Of a DNA stretch of 5,806 bases, positions 1 through 5,806 are shown in pieces. The position numbers and the translations under genes were made by a program. How positions within the stretch are numbered: position 1 is the stretch's first letter; each line of letters begins with the position of its first letter. The notes beneath the pieces were generated by a model. That model had not been told where the DNA came from. It worked only from the letters and a program-made list of their open reading frames with translations, and made no database searches. The DNA is from Bacillota bacterium (GTDB taxonomy: Bacteria; Bacillota; Clostridia; Lachnospirales; Bianqueaceae). The stretch covers positions 1 through 5,806 of the forward strand of contig JAFVHC010000368.1 in assembly GCA_017474705.1 (NCBI GenBank), given 5' to 3'.

Positions 1-1322
1 AGAACGGAACCGAATACGAAGCAGACCCAGCAGGACAGCTTTGTCGTGCGTTTCCAGTACAAGGAGTACAGGAACGGTGCCAGGAAGGAACCTGCCAGAG
101 CACCCCAGGAAATACCCATCAGCTGAGCGATGAAAGTGACCTTGCTCTTGTACTGGATCAGAGCGATGACAGAAGAGATCGCGATGAATACCACGATGAG
201 GATACGGATCAACAGGACCTGTTTTTTATCATCCATGTCTTTGACGAACTGACCTTTGATGAAGTCGATCGTCAGGGTAGAGCTGGACGTCATGACCAGA
301 GAAGACAGGGTGGACATAGAAGCAGAGAGGACCAGGATCACGACCAGAGCCAGCATGAAGGGAGACAGACCTTCCAGCATGGTCGGGATGACGGAGTCGA
401 AGCCGTTCTTTGCGATATCGATCTTGTCAGAGAAGAGACGTCCGAAACCACCCAGGAAGTAGCATCCGCCGGCGACGACGATCGCGAAAACTGTGGAGAT
501 GACGGTACCCTTCTTGATAGAACCTTCGTCTTTGATGGCGTAGAATTTTTGTACCATCTGCGGCAGGCCCCATGTACCAAGTGAAGTCAATATGACGACG
601 AACAATAGGTTCAAAGGATCCGGGCCAAGGAAGGAGTTGAAGATACCGGGCGTGGTGGAGACGGTCTCATCCTGGACCGCAGCCAGACCGTTCATAGCCT
701 CGATCAAGCCGCCTTTGCTGCCGATGACAGCAGCGATAACAGCAACGATACCGACCAGCATGATCATACCTTGGATGAAATCGTTGATCGCGGTCGCCAT
801 GTAACCGCCGGCAATGACGTAGATGGCAGTCAGGACAGCCATCAGGATGATGCAGACAGAGTAGTCGATATGGAAAGCCATACCAAACAGGCGGGAAAGA
901 CCATTATACAGAGAAGCAGTATAAGGGATCAGGAAAATAAAGATGATGACAGAGGAAACGATCTTCAGAGAATTGCTGGAGAAGCGGCGTCCGAAGAATT
1001 CCGGCATGGTGGCGGAATCCAGATGCTGCGTCATGATGCGCGTGCGGCGGCCGAGGATGACCCAGGCCATCAGGGAACCGATGATCGCATTACCGATCCC
1101 GGCCCAAGTCGCGGCGATGCCATACTTCCAGCCGAACTGTCCCGCATAGCCAACGAATACGACAGCGGAGAAATACGAGGTGCCGTAAGCGAAAGCTGTA
1201 AGCCACGGACCGACGGAACGACCGCCAAGAACGAAACCGTTGACGTCCGTCGCGTTTTTACGACAGTAGAGACCGATGGCGACCATCACGCCAAAGTACA
1301 AGATGAGCAATGCAAGTTTCAT
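1..1322 (-). CDS. Sodium:solute symporter (SSS/PutP-like), 3' end outside window
   Basis: Reading the minus strand from the ATG at 1322-1320 gives an uninterrupted frame of 440 codons that runs off the left edge, so the C-terminus (about 50-100 residues by family length) is missing. The protein is a multi-pass membrane carrier with no cleaved signal. Family marks: GGRSVGPWLTA at 33-43, GGYMATAINDFIQG at 172-185 (the SSS signature region; PutP has a similar GGxxAVxxTD), and SASMSTLSSLV around M336. S337-T338 there align with the Na2-site Ser340/Thr341 of E. coli PutP. The family uses inward Na+ flow to import sugars, amino acids, sialic acid or other small solutes. The substrate cannot be read from sequence. 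The start is set by AGGAGG at 1334-1329, six bases upstream. PutP's Asp55 position appears to be Tyr50 here. It is divergent from the GH95 gene and likely co-regulated with it. Confidence 0.94.
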   Translation of the reverse strand, partial: MKLALLILYFGVMVAIGLYCRKNATDVNGFVLGGRSVGPWLTAFAYGTSYFSAVVFVGYAGQFGWKYGIAATWAGIGNAIIGSLMAWVILGRRTRIMTQHLDSATMPEFFGRRFSSNSLKIVSSVIIFIFLIPYTASLYNGLSRLFGMAFHIDYSVCIILMAVLTAIYVIAGGYMATAINDFIQGMIMLVGIVAVIAAVIGSKGGLIEAMNGLAAVQDETVSTTPGIFNSFLGPDPLNLLFVVILTSLGTWGLPQMVQKFYAIKDEGSIKKGTVISTVFAIVVAGGCYFLGGFGRLFSDKIDIAKNGFDSVIPTMLEGLSPFMLALVVILVLSASMSTLSSLVMTSSSTLTIDFIKGQFVKDMDDKKQVLLIRILIVVFIAISSVIALIQYKSKVTFIAQLMGISWGALAGSFLAPFLYSLYWKRTTKLSCWVCFVFGSV

Positions 1323-1328
1323 GATAAA

Positions 1329-1334
1329 CCTCCT
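1329..1334 (-). promoter_or_regulatory. Ribosome binding site of the symporter gene
   Basis: The minus strand reads AGGAGG here, a perfect Shine-Dalgarno core, six bases before the ATG at 1322. It fixes the symporter start. Confidence 0.9.
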
Positions 1335-1337
1335 GTT

Positions 1338-1363
1338 GGTTTAACGCTTTGAAGTGTTAAACC
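1338..1363 (-). promoter_or_regulatory. Hyphenated palindrome in the symporter leader, probable operator
   Basis: GGTTTAAC (1338-1345) is mirrored exactly by GTTAAACC (1356-1363). Inside, CTT (1347-1349) pairs with AAG (1352-1354), so the 26-bp element has one mismatched pair plus the central TG. It lies about +9 to +34 of the predicted symporter transcript, just upstream of the Shine-Dalgarno. The position suits a repressor roadblock. As RNA it could also fold into a weak hairpin with an A-C mismatch. It lacks the GC-rich stem and T-run of a terminator. The cognate regulator is not in the window. Confidence 0.6.
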
Positions 1364-1377
1364 TTGAAATCGTTAAA
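1349..1377 (-). repeat. Tandem TTTAAC...TTCAA elements at the symporter start point
   Basis: The minus strand carries TTTAACGATTTCAA (1377-1364) followed by TTTAACACTTCAA (1361-1349), two copies in the same orientation differing by a one-base gap and one substitution. The first spans the predicted transcription start; the second overlaps the palindrome at 1338-1363. A related element lies on the other strand beyond the divergent promoter (1475-1488). Read as TTnAA-N3/4-TTnAA, each copy is itself a rough dyad. A shared transcription-factor site is inferred; the regulator family is not identifiable. Confidence 0.55.
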
Positions 1378-1378
1378 G

Positions 1379-1407
1379 AGTATACAACAGGCAGAAATGA
1401 TTGTCAA
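1379..1407 (-). promoter_or_regulatory. Sigma-A-type promoter for the symporter
   Basis: On the minus strand a perfect -35 box TTGACA (1407-1402) is followed after exactly 17 bases by TATACT (1384-1379), a 5/6 match to the -10 consensus. Transcription would start near 1372, giving a leader of about 50 nt. Upstream of the -35, at 1411-1434, lie A-tracts on the minus strand, as in an UP element. This is a strong promoter by sequence, so repression through the downstream operator-like repeats is the plausible mode of control. Confidence 0.85.
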
Positions 1408-1431
1408 GGGTTTTTCGATAGATTTTTTTAT

Positions 1432-1460
1432 TTTACATTTCTCTGTTTAGGGGGTATAAT
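1432..1460 (+). promoter_or_regulatory. Sigma-A-type promoter for the GH95-led operon
   Basis: TTTACA (1432-1437, 5/6 to the -35 consensus) is followed by a 17-base spacer and a perfect TATAAT (1455-1460). The predicted start point is near 1467, leaving a leader of about 44 nt before the ATG at 1511. Its -35 box is only 24 bp from that of the divergent symporter promoter, so one regulator or local bending could affect both. Confidence 0.87.
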
Positions 1461-1474
1461 GACGAAAGGTCGTA

Positions 1475-1488
1475 TTTAGCGATTTTAA
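1475..1488 (+). promoter_or_regulatory. Operator-like element in the GH95 leader
   Basis: TTTAGCGATTTTAA matches the minus-strand element TTTAACGATTTCAA (1377-1364) at 12 of 14 positions. It lies about +9 to +22 of the GH95 transcript, in the same orientation relative to transcription as its partner in the symporter leader. This suggests that one regulator controls both divergent units. The region is AT-rich, so chance similarity is possible. Confidence 0.5.
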
Positions 1489-1510
1489 TAGCTGAAGAAA
1501 GGGTCATATC

Positions 1511-3793
1511 ATGAAGCTTTGGTATCAGTTTCCTGCAAAACGCTGGGATCAGGCGCTGCCTTTAGGCAATGGCCGTCTTGGTGCTATGGTGTTCGGTGGG
1601 ATCGAGAAAGAACATATACAATTGAATGAAGATACGCTGTGGGGCGGGTCCTATGTCGACCGGCACAATCCGGACGCGTTGGAAGCCCTTCCTAAGATCC
1701 GTGCATATATCCTGAACGATCAGATCGCGGAGGCGGAGCGCCTTGCAAAGTATGCACTCACAGCCACACCACAGTCTGAACGGCCATACCAGTCCATGGG
1801 CGATCTGTTGATCACCTTCTATGGGAAACACATCGTAAATCCAAATGAAGAATTCGTCCCCATGTTCGGTGCCTCTCTGGATCCGGAAAAGCAGCCGGAT
1901 ACCTATGAGCGCAGCTTGGCCTTGGATGAGGCCATTGCACGTACTCGCTTTACCAAAGGGGAAGATGTGCATGAAAGAGAAGTCTTCATTTCTTATCCCG
2001 ATGACGTGCTGGTCATCCATCTGAAAGCAGAAGGGTCCGAGAAACTTCATTTTGATTGTGCCTTTGATCGGCGCCGCAATCTGGACCATGCCTGGAAAGT
2101 CGATGACCATACGATCGCCTATGATGGCAGTACAGGTGAGAACGCTATAAGCTTCACCGGCATGATGACAGCTGTCCTGAAAGAAGGAAAGGCATCCACC
2201 ATCGGCGAACACCTGATCATCGAAGAAGCTCCGGAAGTTACCTTATTATTTACTGCTGCGACATCTTTCCGCTTCGAGGATACAGAAGCAGCCTGCCGCG
2301 AGATCCTGGCCAAAGCAGCCGTCAAGGACTATGAGACGCTCAAGACAGCCCATATCGCGGACTATAAAGCGCTGTTCGATCGGGTCAGCCTGTCCTTCGG
2401 TGCGGATGAAAAAGAAAACGTTCCTACAGATGAACGTCTCGCGCTGGTGCGTGACGGAGCGACCGATCCCGGACTTGTTGCCATGTACTATCAATATGGC
2501 CGCTATCTGATGATCGCCTGTTCACGGCCGGATTCCATGCCTGCGAACCTGCAGGGCATCTGGTGTGACAGTTTTTTCCCGATCTGGGACAGCAAATATA
2601 CCATCAATATCAATACGGAGATGAACTACTGGCCAGTGGAGACAGCAGGCCTTGCAGAGTGCCATCTGCCGTTGTTCGATCTGCTGGAGCGCATGAAGCC
2701 GCATGGGCAGGAAACAGCGCGCCGCATGTATGGCTGCCGGGGATTCGTGGCGCATCATAATACAGATCTGTATGCGGATACCGCGCCGCAGGACATGGTC
2801 GTTTCTTCCACATATTGGCCGATGGGTGCCGCGTGGCTCAGCACGCATATCATGGAGCATTATGCGTATACCAGAGATCTTGAGTTTTTGAAAGAGCACT
2901 ATGACACCTTGTATCAGGCCGTCTTGTTCTTCAAAGATTTCTTGATCGAAGATGAGCAGGGCCGTCTTGTTACCTGTCCATCTATCTCTCCGGAGAATAC
3001 GTTCATCCTGGAGAACGGGACGTTCGGCCGGCTGACGGCCGGTCCCGCCATGGACAATCAGATCCTGACATTGCTGTTCGATCAGTTCATGGAAGCTTCC
3101 GCCATCCTGGAAAGAGATGCGGATCTTAGAGCTGAAGTGCTTGCCATGAAAGATCGCCTTCCGAAGAGTGGGATCGGCCGTTACGGCCAGTTGATGGAAT
3201 GGCGTAATGATTATGCGGAAGCAGAACCCGGTCATCGTCACGTTTCTCAGCTGTTCGGCGTCTATCCGGGCAATTTGTTTACAGTAGAAGATACCCCGGA
3301 TCTGATCAAGGCTGCACAGGCTACCTTGGAACGCCGCCTGGCGCATGGGGGTGGCCACACCGGCTGGAGCCGTGCCTGGATCATCCTGCTGTGGGATCGG
3401 TTCCGCGATGGGAACAAGGTCTTGGAGAATATCGAAGCTTTGTTCCGCCAATGCACCTATGATAATCTGATGGATAACCATCCTCTGGGACGAGGCTCCG
3501 TTTTCCAGATCGATGGCAATTTCGGAGCCACGGCCGGTATCACCGAGATGCTTGTACAGAATTACGGCGGACGTGTCGTTCTGCTGCCGGCGTTGCCGGA
3601 TGCGCTGCCGGAAGGCTGTCTGAAAGGCTTGAGGCTGCGCGGCAATGCGTCTCTGGATCTGTCCTGGAAAGATGGCAAAGTGCAGAAATGCATCATCAAA
3701 GCAGATCAGCCATGGCAGGCTGTCCTTTGCATCGATGGAGATGAGAAGTTGATCACTTTGGAAGCAGGGGAGACCTACGATGCAGTATGCTAA
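1511..3793 (+). CDS. GH95 glycoside hydrolase (alpha-L-fucosidase or alpha-L-galactosidase)
   Basis: This 760-residue protein matches the usual length and layout of family GH95: an N-terminal beta-domain (about 1-240, opening WYQFPAKRWDQALPLGNGRLG), a linker, an (alpha/alpha)6 barrel (about 300-660) and a short C-terminal beta-domain. GH95 enzymes are inverting exo-hydrolases that remove terminal alpha-1,2-L-fucose, or in some members alpha-L-galactose. Catalytic residues by alignment from memory with B. bifidum AfcA: N366 and N368 in the NIN of NINTEMNYW (AfcA Asn421/Asn423), E495 in SISPEN (general acid Glu566) and D668 in FQIDGNFG (Asp766). GWSRAW at 618-623 is also typical. There is no signal peptide or anchor, so it acts in the cytoplasm on imported saccharides. 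T364 lies where AfcA has His419, which leaves L-galactosidase activity open. AAAGGG (1498-1503) lies seven bases before the ATG. The stop overlaps the next gene. Confidence 0.94.
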   Translation: MKLWYQFPAKRWDQALPLGNGRLGAMVFGGIEKEHIQLNEDTLWGGSYVDRHNPDALEALPKIRAYILNDQIAEAERLAKYALTATPQSERPYQSMGDLLITFYGKHIVNPNEEFVPMFGASLDPEKQPDTYERSLALDEAIARTRFTKGEDVHEREVFISYPDDVLVIHLKAEGSEKLHFDCAFDRRRNLDHAWKVDDHTIAYDGSTGENAISFTGMMTAVLKEGKASTIGEHLIIEEAPEVTLLFTAATSFRFEDTEAACREILAKAAVKDYETLKTAHIADYKALFDRVSLSFGADEKENVPTDERLALVRDGATDPGLVAMYYQYGRYLMIACSRPDSMPANLQGIWCDSFFPIWDSKYTININTEMNYWPVETAGLAECHLPLFDLLERMKPHGQETARRMYGCRGFVAHHNTDLYADTAPQDMVVSSTYWPMGAAWLSTHIMEHYAYTRDLEFLKEHYDTLYQAVLFFKDFLIEDEQGRLVTCPSISPENTFILENGTFGRLTAGPAMDNQILTLLFDQFMEASAILERDADLRAEVLAMKDRLPKSGIGRYGQLMEWRNDYAEAEPGHRHVSQLFGVYPGNLFTVEDTPDLIKAAQATLERRLAHGGGHTGWSRAWIILLWDRFRDGNKVLENIEALFRQCTYDNLMDNHPLGRGSVFQIDGNFGATAGITEMLVQNYGGRVVLLPALPDALPEGCLKGLRLRGNASLDLSWKDGKVQKCIIKADQPWQAVLCIDGDEKLITLEAGETYDAVC
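3766..3772 (+). promoter_or_regulatory. Ribosome binding site inside the GH95 gene for the redox protein
   Basis: AGGGGAG lies within the last codons of the hydrolase gene, seven bases before the ATG at 3780. It supports that start despite the 14-nt overlap and suggests translational coupling. Confidence 0.8.
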
Positions 3794-5330
3794 ACGTGTA
3801 TGGTTGCTGGTTTTGATCCTCTGTCTTCTGGTGGTGCATCCATCGACGGCTGCGGCAGAAGATGAGGATACGCTCCATATCTATTTCTACCATGAGACCA
3901 CCTGCGGATCCTGTGATGGGACCACGGAGTTCTTCGACATCTTCAACACCCAGGTCGGTGACGTGAAGGAGGACTATCTGTACGAGGTACATACGGTCAA
4001 CACCTTCAAGGAAGGCGGCACGGAACGTCTGGAGGAGCATCTGAAGACCATAGGCAAGACACGGGCAGATATTTCCCTGCCCTGTGTGATCATTGGTGAA
4101 GAAGTGCTCAGCGGCCTGCCCCAGATCGAAGACGGGATCCGGGCTTTGTTCCTGAAGTATGCAAAGGCTCCGGCCGCGACTTACGTGGATCTCCCGGAAG
4201 AAGAGGGTACGAAAGAAACCGAAAAGGATGTTTTCGCGGATGTGGAAGTGCCAAAGGACACCGCGTATCTTTGCGGTTTCGTGACCTTGTCCTGCCATGA
4301 TTGTGAGCGTGCTGAAGCCTACTATGAGACCTTGCCTGAAACGGTCACAGTCGATGGGAAAGAGTATCCGCTCGTCATACAATTGTTCAATATCGCTGAA
4401 CCGGAAGGGATCGAAAAGATCCGCGCCATGTTCAGCGCCTATGATGTACCGGAAGAAGATCAGCTGGTGCCGATCGTCTTTTACAAAGACGGTTATATCG
4501 CCGGCGCTTCCAATATCGTGGAGCAGCTGGGTGCGCATCTGACCAACGGAGATCTGCTGGATTTCCGATATCCGGAGACCGGATCCAAGGTGGAACCGCT
4601 GCAGCCGAAGGACCTGCCGGGTATCGCCCTGACAGGGTTCATCAACGGATTCAATCCCTGTTCGATCTCGATCCTGTTCCTGCTGCTGTCGCTGATCATG
4701 ATCGACAGACGCCGCATCCTGAAAGTCGGCTTCACGTTCATAGCCGGCAAATATGTGGCCTACTTCCTGCTGGGCATTGGTCTGTATTCCCTGGTTTCTG
4801 TCCTGGATTTCGTATGGTTCGAGACAGTACAGAAGGTGATCACGGTCATTTTGATCGTGGCAGCTCTGTACCTGGCCATCCTCAATCTGATGGATTTCTT
4901 CGCTGTTCGGAAACAGGAATATGGCAAGGTGAAGGCACAGCTGCCGGAAAGCTTCCGCCGGTTCAACAACAACCTGGTCAAAAAGGTCCTGAAAGATCAG
5001 AACCGCAAATGGCTGCTGCCGATCATTTTCCTGGCGGCCATGGTGATCTCCGCCGGTGAGTTCCTTTGCACAGGTCAGATCTATCTGGGAACGATCATTT
5101 ATATGCTCAAACGGGGCACCGGCAGCATGACGATCACCATCGTCGCTTTCCTGGTGTACATCACCGCCATGTGCCTGCCGCAGGCCATCATGATCCTGCT
5201 CGTTCGGGGCGGAGCAAACGTCATCAGTCTGACGGAAGGAACACGTAAGCGTTTTCCGATCATCAAATTCGTCAACTTCCTGGTGTTCATCCTGTTCGCT
5301 GTCCTCTTGTACCGCATCAGTTTTATGTAA
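3780..5330 (+). CDS. Membrane thiol-redox protein: two thioredoxin-like domains plus CcdA/DsbD-like domain
   Basis: The 516-residue product begins with a signal peptide (KR at 5-6, hydrophobic 7-19, likely cleavage after A24-A25-A26). Domain 1 (about 31-145) is thioredoxin/glutaredoxin-like with C42-G-S-C45 and probable cis-Pro P101, followed by an extra C102. Domain 2 (about 160-255) has C172-H-D-C175, a nearby C165 and probable cis-Pro P231. The rest (about 279-516) has six hydrophobic segments (about 283-308, 316-341, 351-374, 412-440, 449-475, 492-514). C294 in FNPCS of the first and C430 in EFLCTGQ of the fourth match the redox-active pair of CcdA/DsbD transmembrane domains. Such proteins pass electrons from cytoplasmic thioredoxin across the membrane to extracytoplasmic thiols. 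The partner substrate is unknown; cytochrome c maturation and reductive repair are both possible, and no such gene is nearby. It overlaps the GH95 gene by 14 nt and is followed after 14 nt by a small gene. Confidence 0.87.
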   Translation: MQYAKRVWLLVLILCLLVVHPSTAAAEDEDTLHIYFYHETTCGSCDGTTEFFDIFNTQVGDVKEDYLYEVHTVNTFKEGGTERLEEHLKTIGKTRADISLPCVIIGEEVLSGLPQIEDGIRALFLKYAKAPAATYVDLPEEEGTKETEKDVFADVEVPKDTAYLCGFVTLSCHDCERAEAYYETLPETVTVDGKEYPLVIQLFNIAEPEGIEKIRAMFSAYDVPEEDQLVPIVFYKDGYIAGASNIVEQLGAHLTNGDLLDFRYPETGSKVEPLQPKDLPGIALTGFINGFNPCSISILFLLLSLIMIDRRRILKVGFTFIAGKYVAYFLLGIGLYSLVSVLDFVWFETVQKVITVILIVAALYLAILNLMDFFAVRKQEYGKVKAQLPESFRRFNNNLVKKVLKDQNRKWLLPIIFLAAMVISAGEFLCTGQIYLGTIIYMLKRGTGSMTITIVAFLVYITAMCLPQAIMILLVRGGANVISLTEGTRKRFPIIKFVNFLVFILFAVLLYRISFM

Positions 5331-5336
5331 AAGGAG
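5331..5336 (+). promoter_or_regulatory. Ribosome binding site of the small hypothetical gene
   Basis: AAGGAG begins directly after the TAA of the redox gene and sits eight bases before the ATG at 5345. This is strong support that the 104-codon frame is translated. Confidence 0.85.
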
Positions 5337-5344
5337 ATCTGCCC

Positions 5345-5659
5345 ATGTTGTTTGGAAAGAAGAAAGCTAAGCCGAAAAAGAAATTCAGCATAACTGCCGC
5401 GGGCGTGGAAGTCTTCCGCGCACCGTTGATCGAGATCCCACTGAAAGAGCAGACGATCATCGATAAGAGCATCCAGTTCTTTGATGATCCGGAACCATGT
5501 TACATCCATCGTGGTGCTGTCGTGACGCGTTTGGCGGATGAACTGGCACAGGCGGCAGAGGCTGCGGGCGGATCCTTGGAAGCGGATACGCTGAAAGAGG
5601 AGTATAAAGACTGGCTCGCCTTTGATGGGATCGAATCGATACGGCTCATAGAAGAATAA
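5345..5659 (+). CDS. Small hypothetical protein (104 aa), unknown function
   Basis: I do not recognise a family. The start follows a strong AAGGAG and lies 14 nt after the preceding stop, so it is almost certainly the last gene of the GH95-led operon. The first 13 residues are highly basic (six Lys between 5 and 13 plus FG), then a short beta-prone stretch (14-33, FSITAAGVEVFRAPLIEIPL), a middle segment with the only cysteine (C52 in DDPEPCYIHRGAVV), and an acidic, Ala/Glu-rich helical region (about 61-90). The end is IRLIEE. There is no signal peptide or membrane segment, so a soluble cytoplasmic protein is expected. The basic N-terminus could contact nucleic acid or membrane phospholipid. 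Linkage to the redox protein is positional only. Confidence 0.75.
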   Translation: MLFGKKKAKPKKKFSITAAGVEVFRAPLIEIPLKEQTIIDKSIQFFDDPEPCYIHRGAVVTRLADELAQAAEAAGGSLEADTLKEEYKDWLAFDGIESIRLIEE

Positions 5660-5661
5660 TC

Positions 5662-5690
5662 TTGTATTTCTATCTTGAGTGCGCTATACT
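5662..5690 (+). promoter_or_regulatory. Probable weak promoter for the downstream isomerase-like gene
   Basis: TATACT (5685-5690, 5/6) is preceded after 17 bases by TTGTAT (5662-5667, 3/6 with the TTG core). The predicted start is near 5697, leaving a leader of about 35 nt. It lies immediately after the small gene's stop. No intrinsic terminator is visible between 5660 and 5731, so read-through from the operon is also possible. Confidence 0.45.
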
Positions 5691-5731
5691 TGGGTGTAAG
5701 TTTCATCAACTGTAAGAAAGGAACTTGGATC

Positions 5732-5806
5732 ATGAAATTAGGTATCAGTATTTACTGCCTGGATAACGCCATGGCGGAAGGTATGACCGTCTATGAGGCT
5801 ATGGAT
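5732..5806 (+). CDS. Probable sugar-phosphate isomerase/epimerase-like protein, N-terminus only
   Basis: Only 25 codons are in the window, reading MKLGISIYCLDNAMAEGMTV then YEAMD, open to the right edge. An opening MKLGxSxYxL followed by a helix is typical of the first strand and helix of xylose-isomerase-like TIM barrels (the AP endonuclease 2 / sugar phosphate isomerase-epimerase superfamily), which often sit in carbohydrate clusters. The start is supported by AAGGA (5718-5722) nine bases upstream. If the family is right, it would fit downstream sugar metabolism beside the GH95 enzyme and symporter. With so little sequence this is tentative. Confidence 0.6.
   Translation, partial: MKLGISIYCLDNAMAEGMTVYEAMD

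Noticed and set aside
771..1352. 193-codon open frame on the plus strand
   Set aside because: It is antisense to the symporter, has a low-complexity Asp/Arg/His-rich translation, no ribosome binding site, and runs into the control region. It is a shadow of the real minus-strand gene.
1338..1363. Palindrome as a transcription terminator or riboswitch
   Set aside because: The stem is AT-rich, no T-run follows on the minus strand, and the leader of about 50 nt is too short for a known riboswitch aptamer plus expression platform.
2522..3481. 319-codon open frame on the minus strand inside GH95
   Set aside because: The plus-strand frame carries all GH95 motifs across this stretch. The antisense translation shows no recognisable domain and no plausible start signal.
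3813..3827. Possible lipobox (LILC, residues 12-15) in the redox protein signal
   Set aside because: Position -1 is Leu rather than Gly/Ala/Ser and the cysteine lies mid-hydrophobic core. The AAA at 24-26 is a better type I cleavage site.
3753..4538. 261-codon open frame on the minus strand opposite the redox gene
   Set aside because: It lies antisense to the well-supported thioredoxin domains and has no family resemblance.
5660..5731. Terminator after the small hypothetical gene
   Set aside because: No GC-rich hairpin followed by a T-run is present. The short AGT/ACT symmetry around the -10 box is too weak.
1..5806. CRISPR array, tRNA/rRNA, insertion sequence or phage signals
   Set aside because: I saw no regularly spaced repeats, no transposase or integrase motifs and no tRNA-like folds. 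The genes are intact and evenly composed.

Overview
The window looks like a stretch of chromosome from a low- to mid-GC Gram-positive bacterium. A gut Firmicute, possibly of the Erysipelotrichia/Clostridia type, is the best guess. The basis is indirect: strong AGGAGG-type ribosome binding sites, canonical sigma-A promoters with 17-bp spacers, a GH95 glycosidase with a solute symporter, and balanced GC. No taxonomic marker gene is present, so this assignment is inference.

Layout: positions 1-1322 (minus strand) hold the N-terminal 440 codons of a sodium:solute symporter (SSS/PutP-like) whose 3' end is off the window. Positions 1323-1510 are a compact divergent control region with two near-consensus promoters back to back and several related AT-rich 13-14-bp elements, one set beyond each start point. 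On the plus strand follow a GH95 glycoside hydrolase (1511-3793), a membrane thiol-redox protein with two extracytoplasmic thioredoxin-like domains fused to a CcdA-like six-helix domain (3780-5330, overlapping the hydrolase by 14 nt), and a 104-residue protein of unknown function (5345-5659). A separate weak promoter then precedes the first 25 codons of a probable sugar-phosphate isomerase/epimerase-like TIM-barrel protein (5732 to the edge).

How they may work together: the symporter and the GH95 enzyme probably form a sugar-use unit, with import of a sugar or small glycoside and cytoplasmic removal of a terminal alpha-L-fucosyl or alpha-L-galactosyl group. Their shared regulatory motif supports this. 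The redox protein and the small protein are translationally or transcriptionally tied to the hydrolase but have no obvious metabolic link to it. The most informative points are the shared operator-like motif, a threonine in GH95 at the position that separates fucosidases from L-galactosidases, and the tandem thioredoxin-CcdA fusion.
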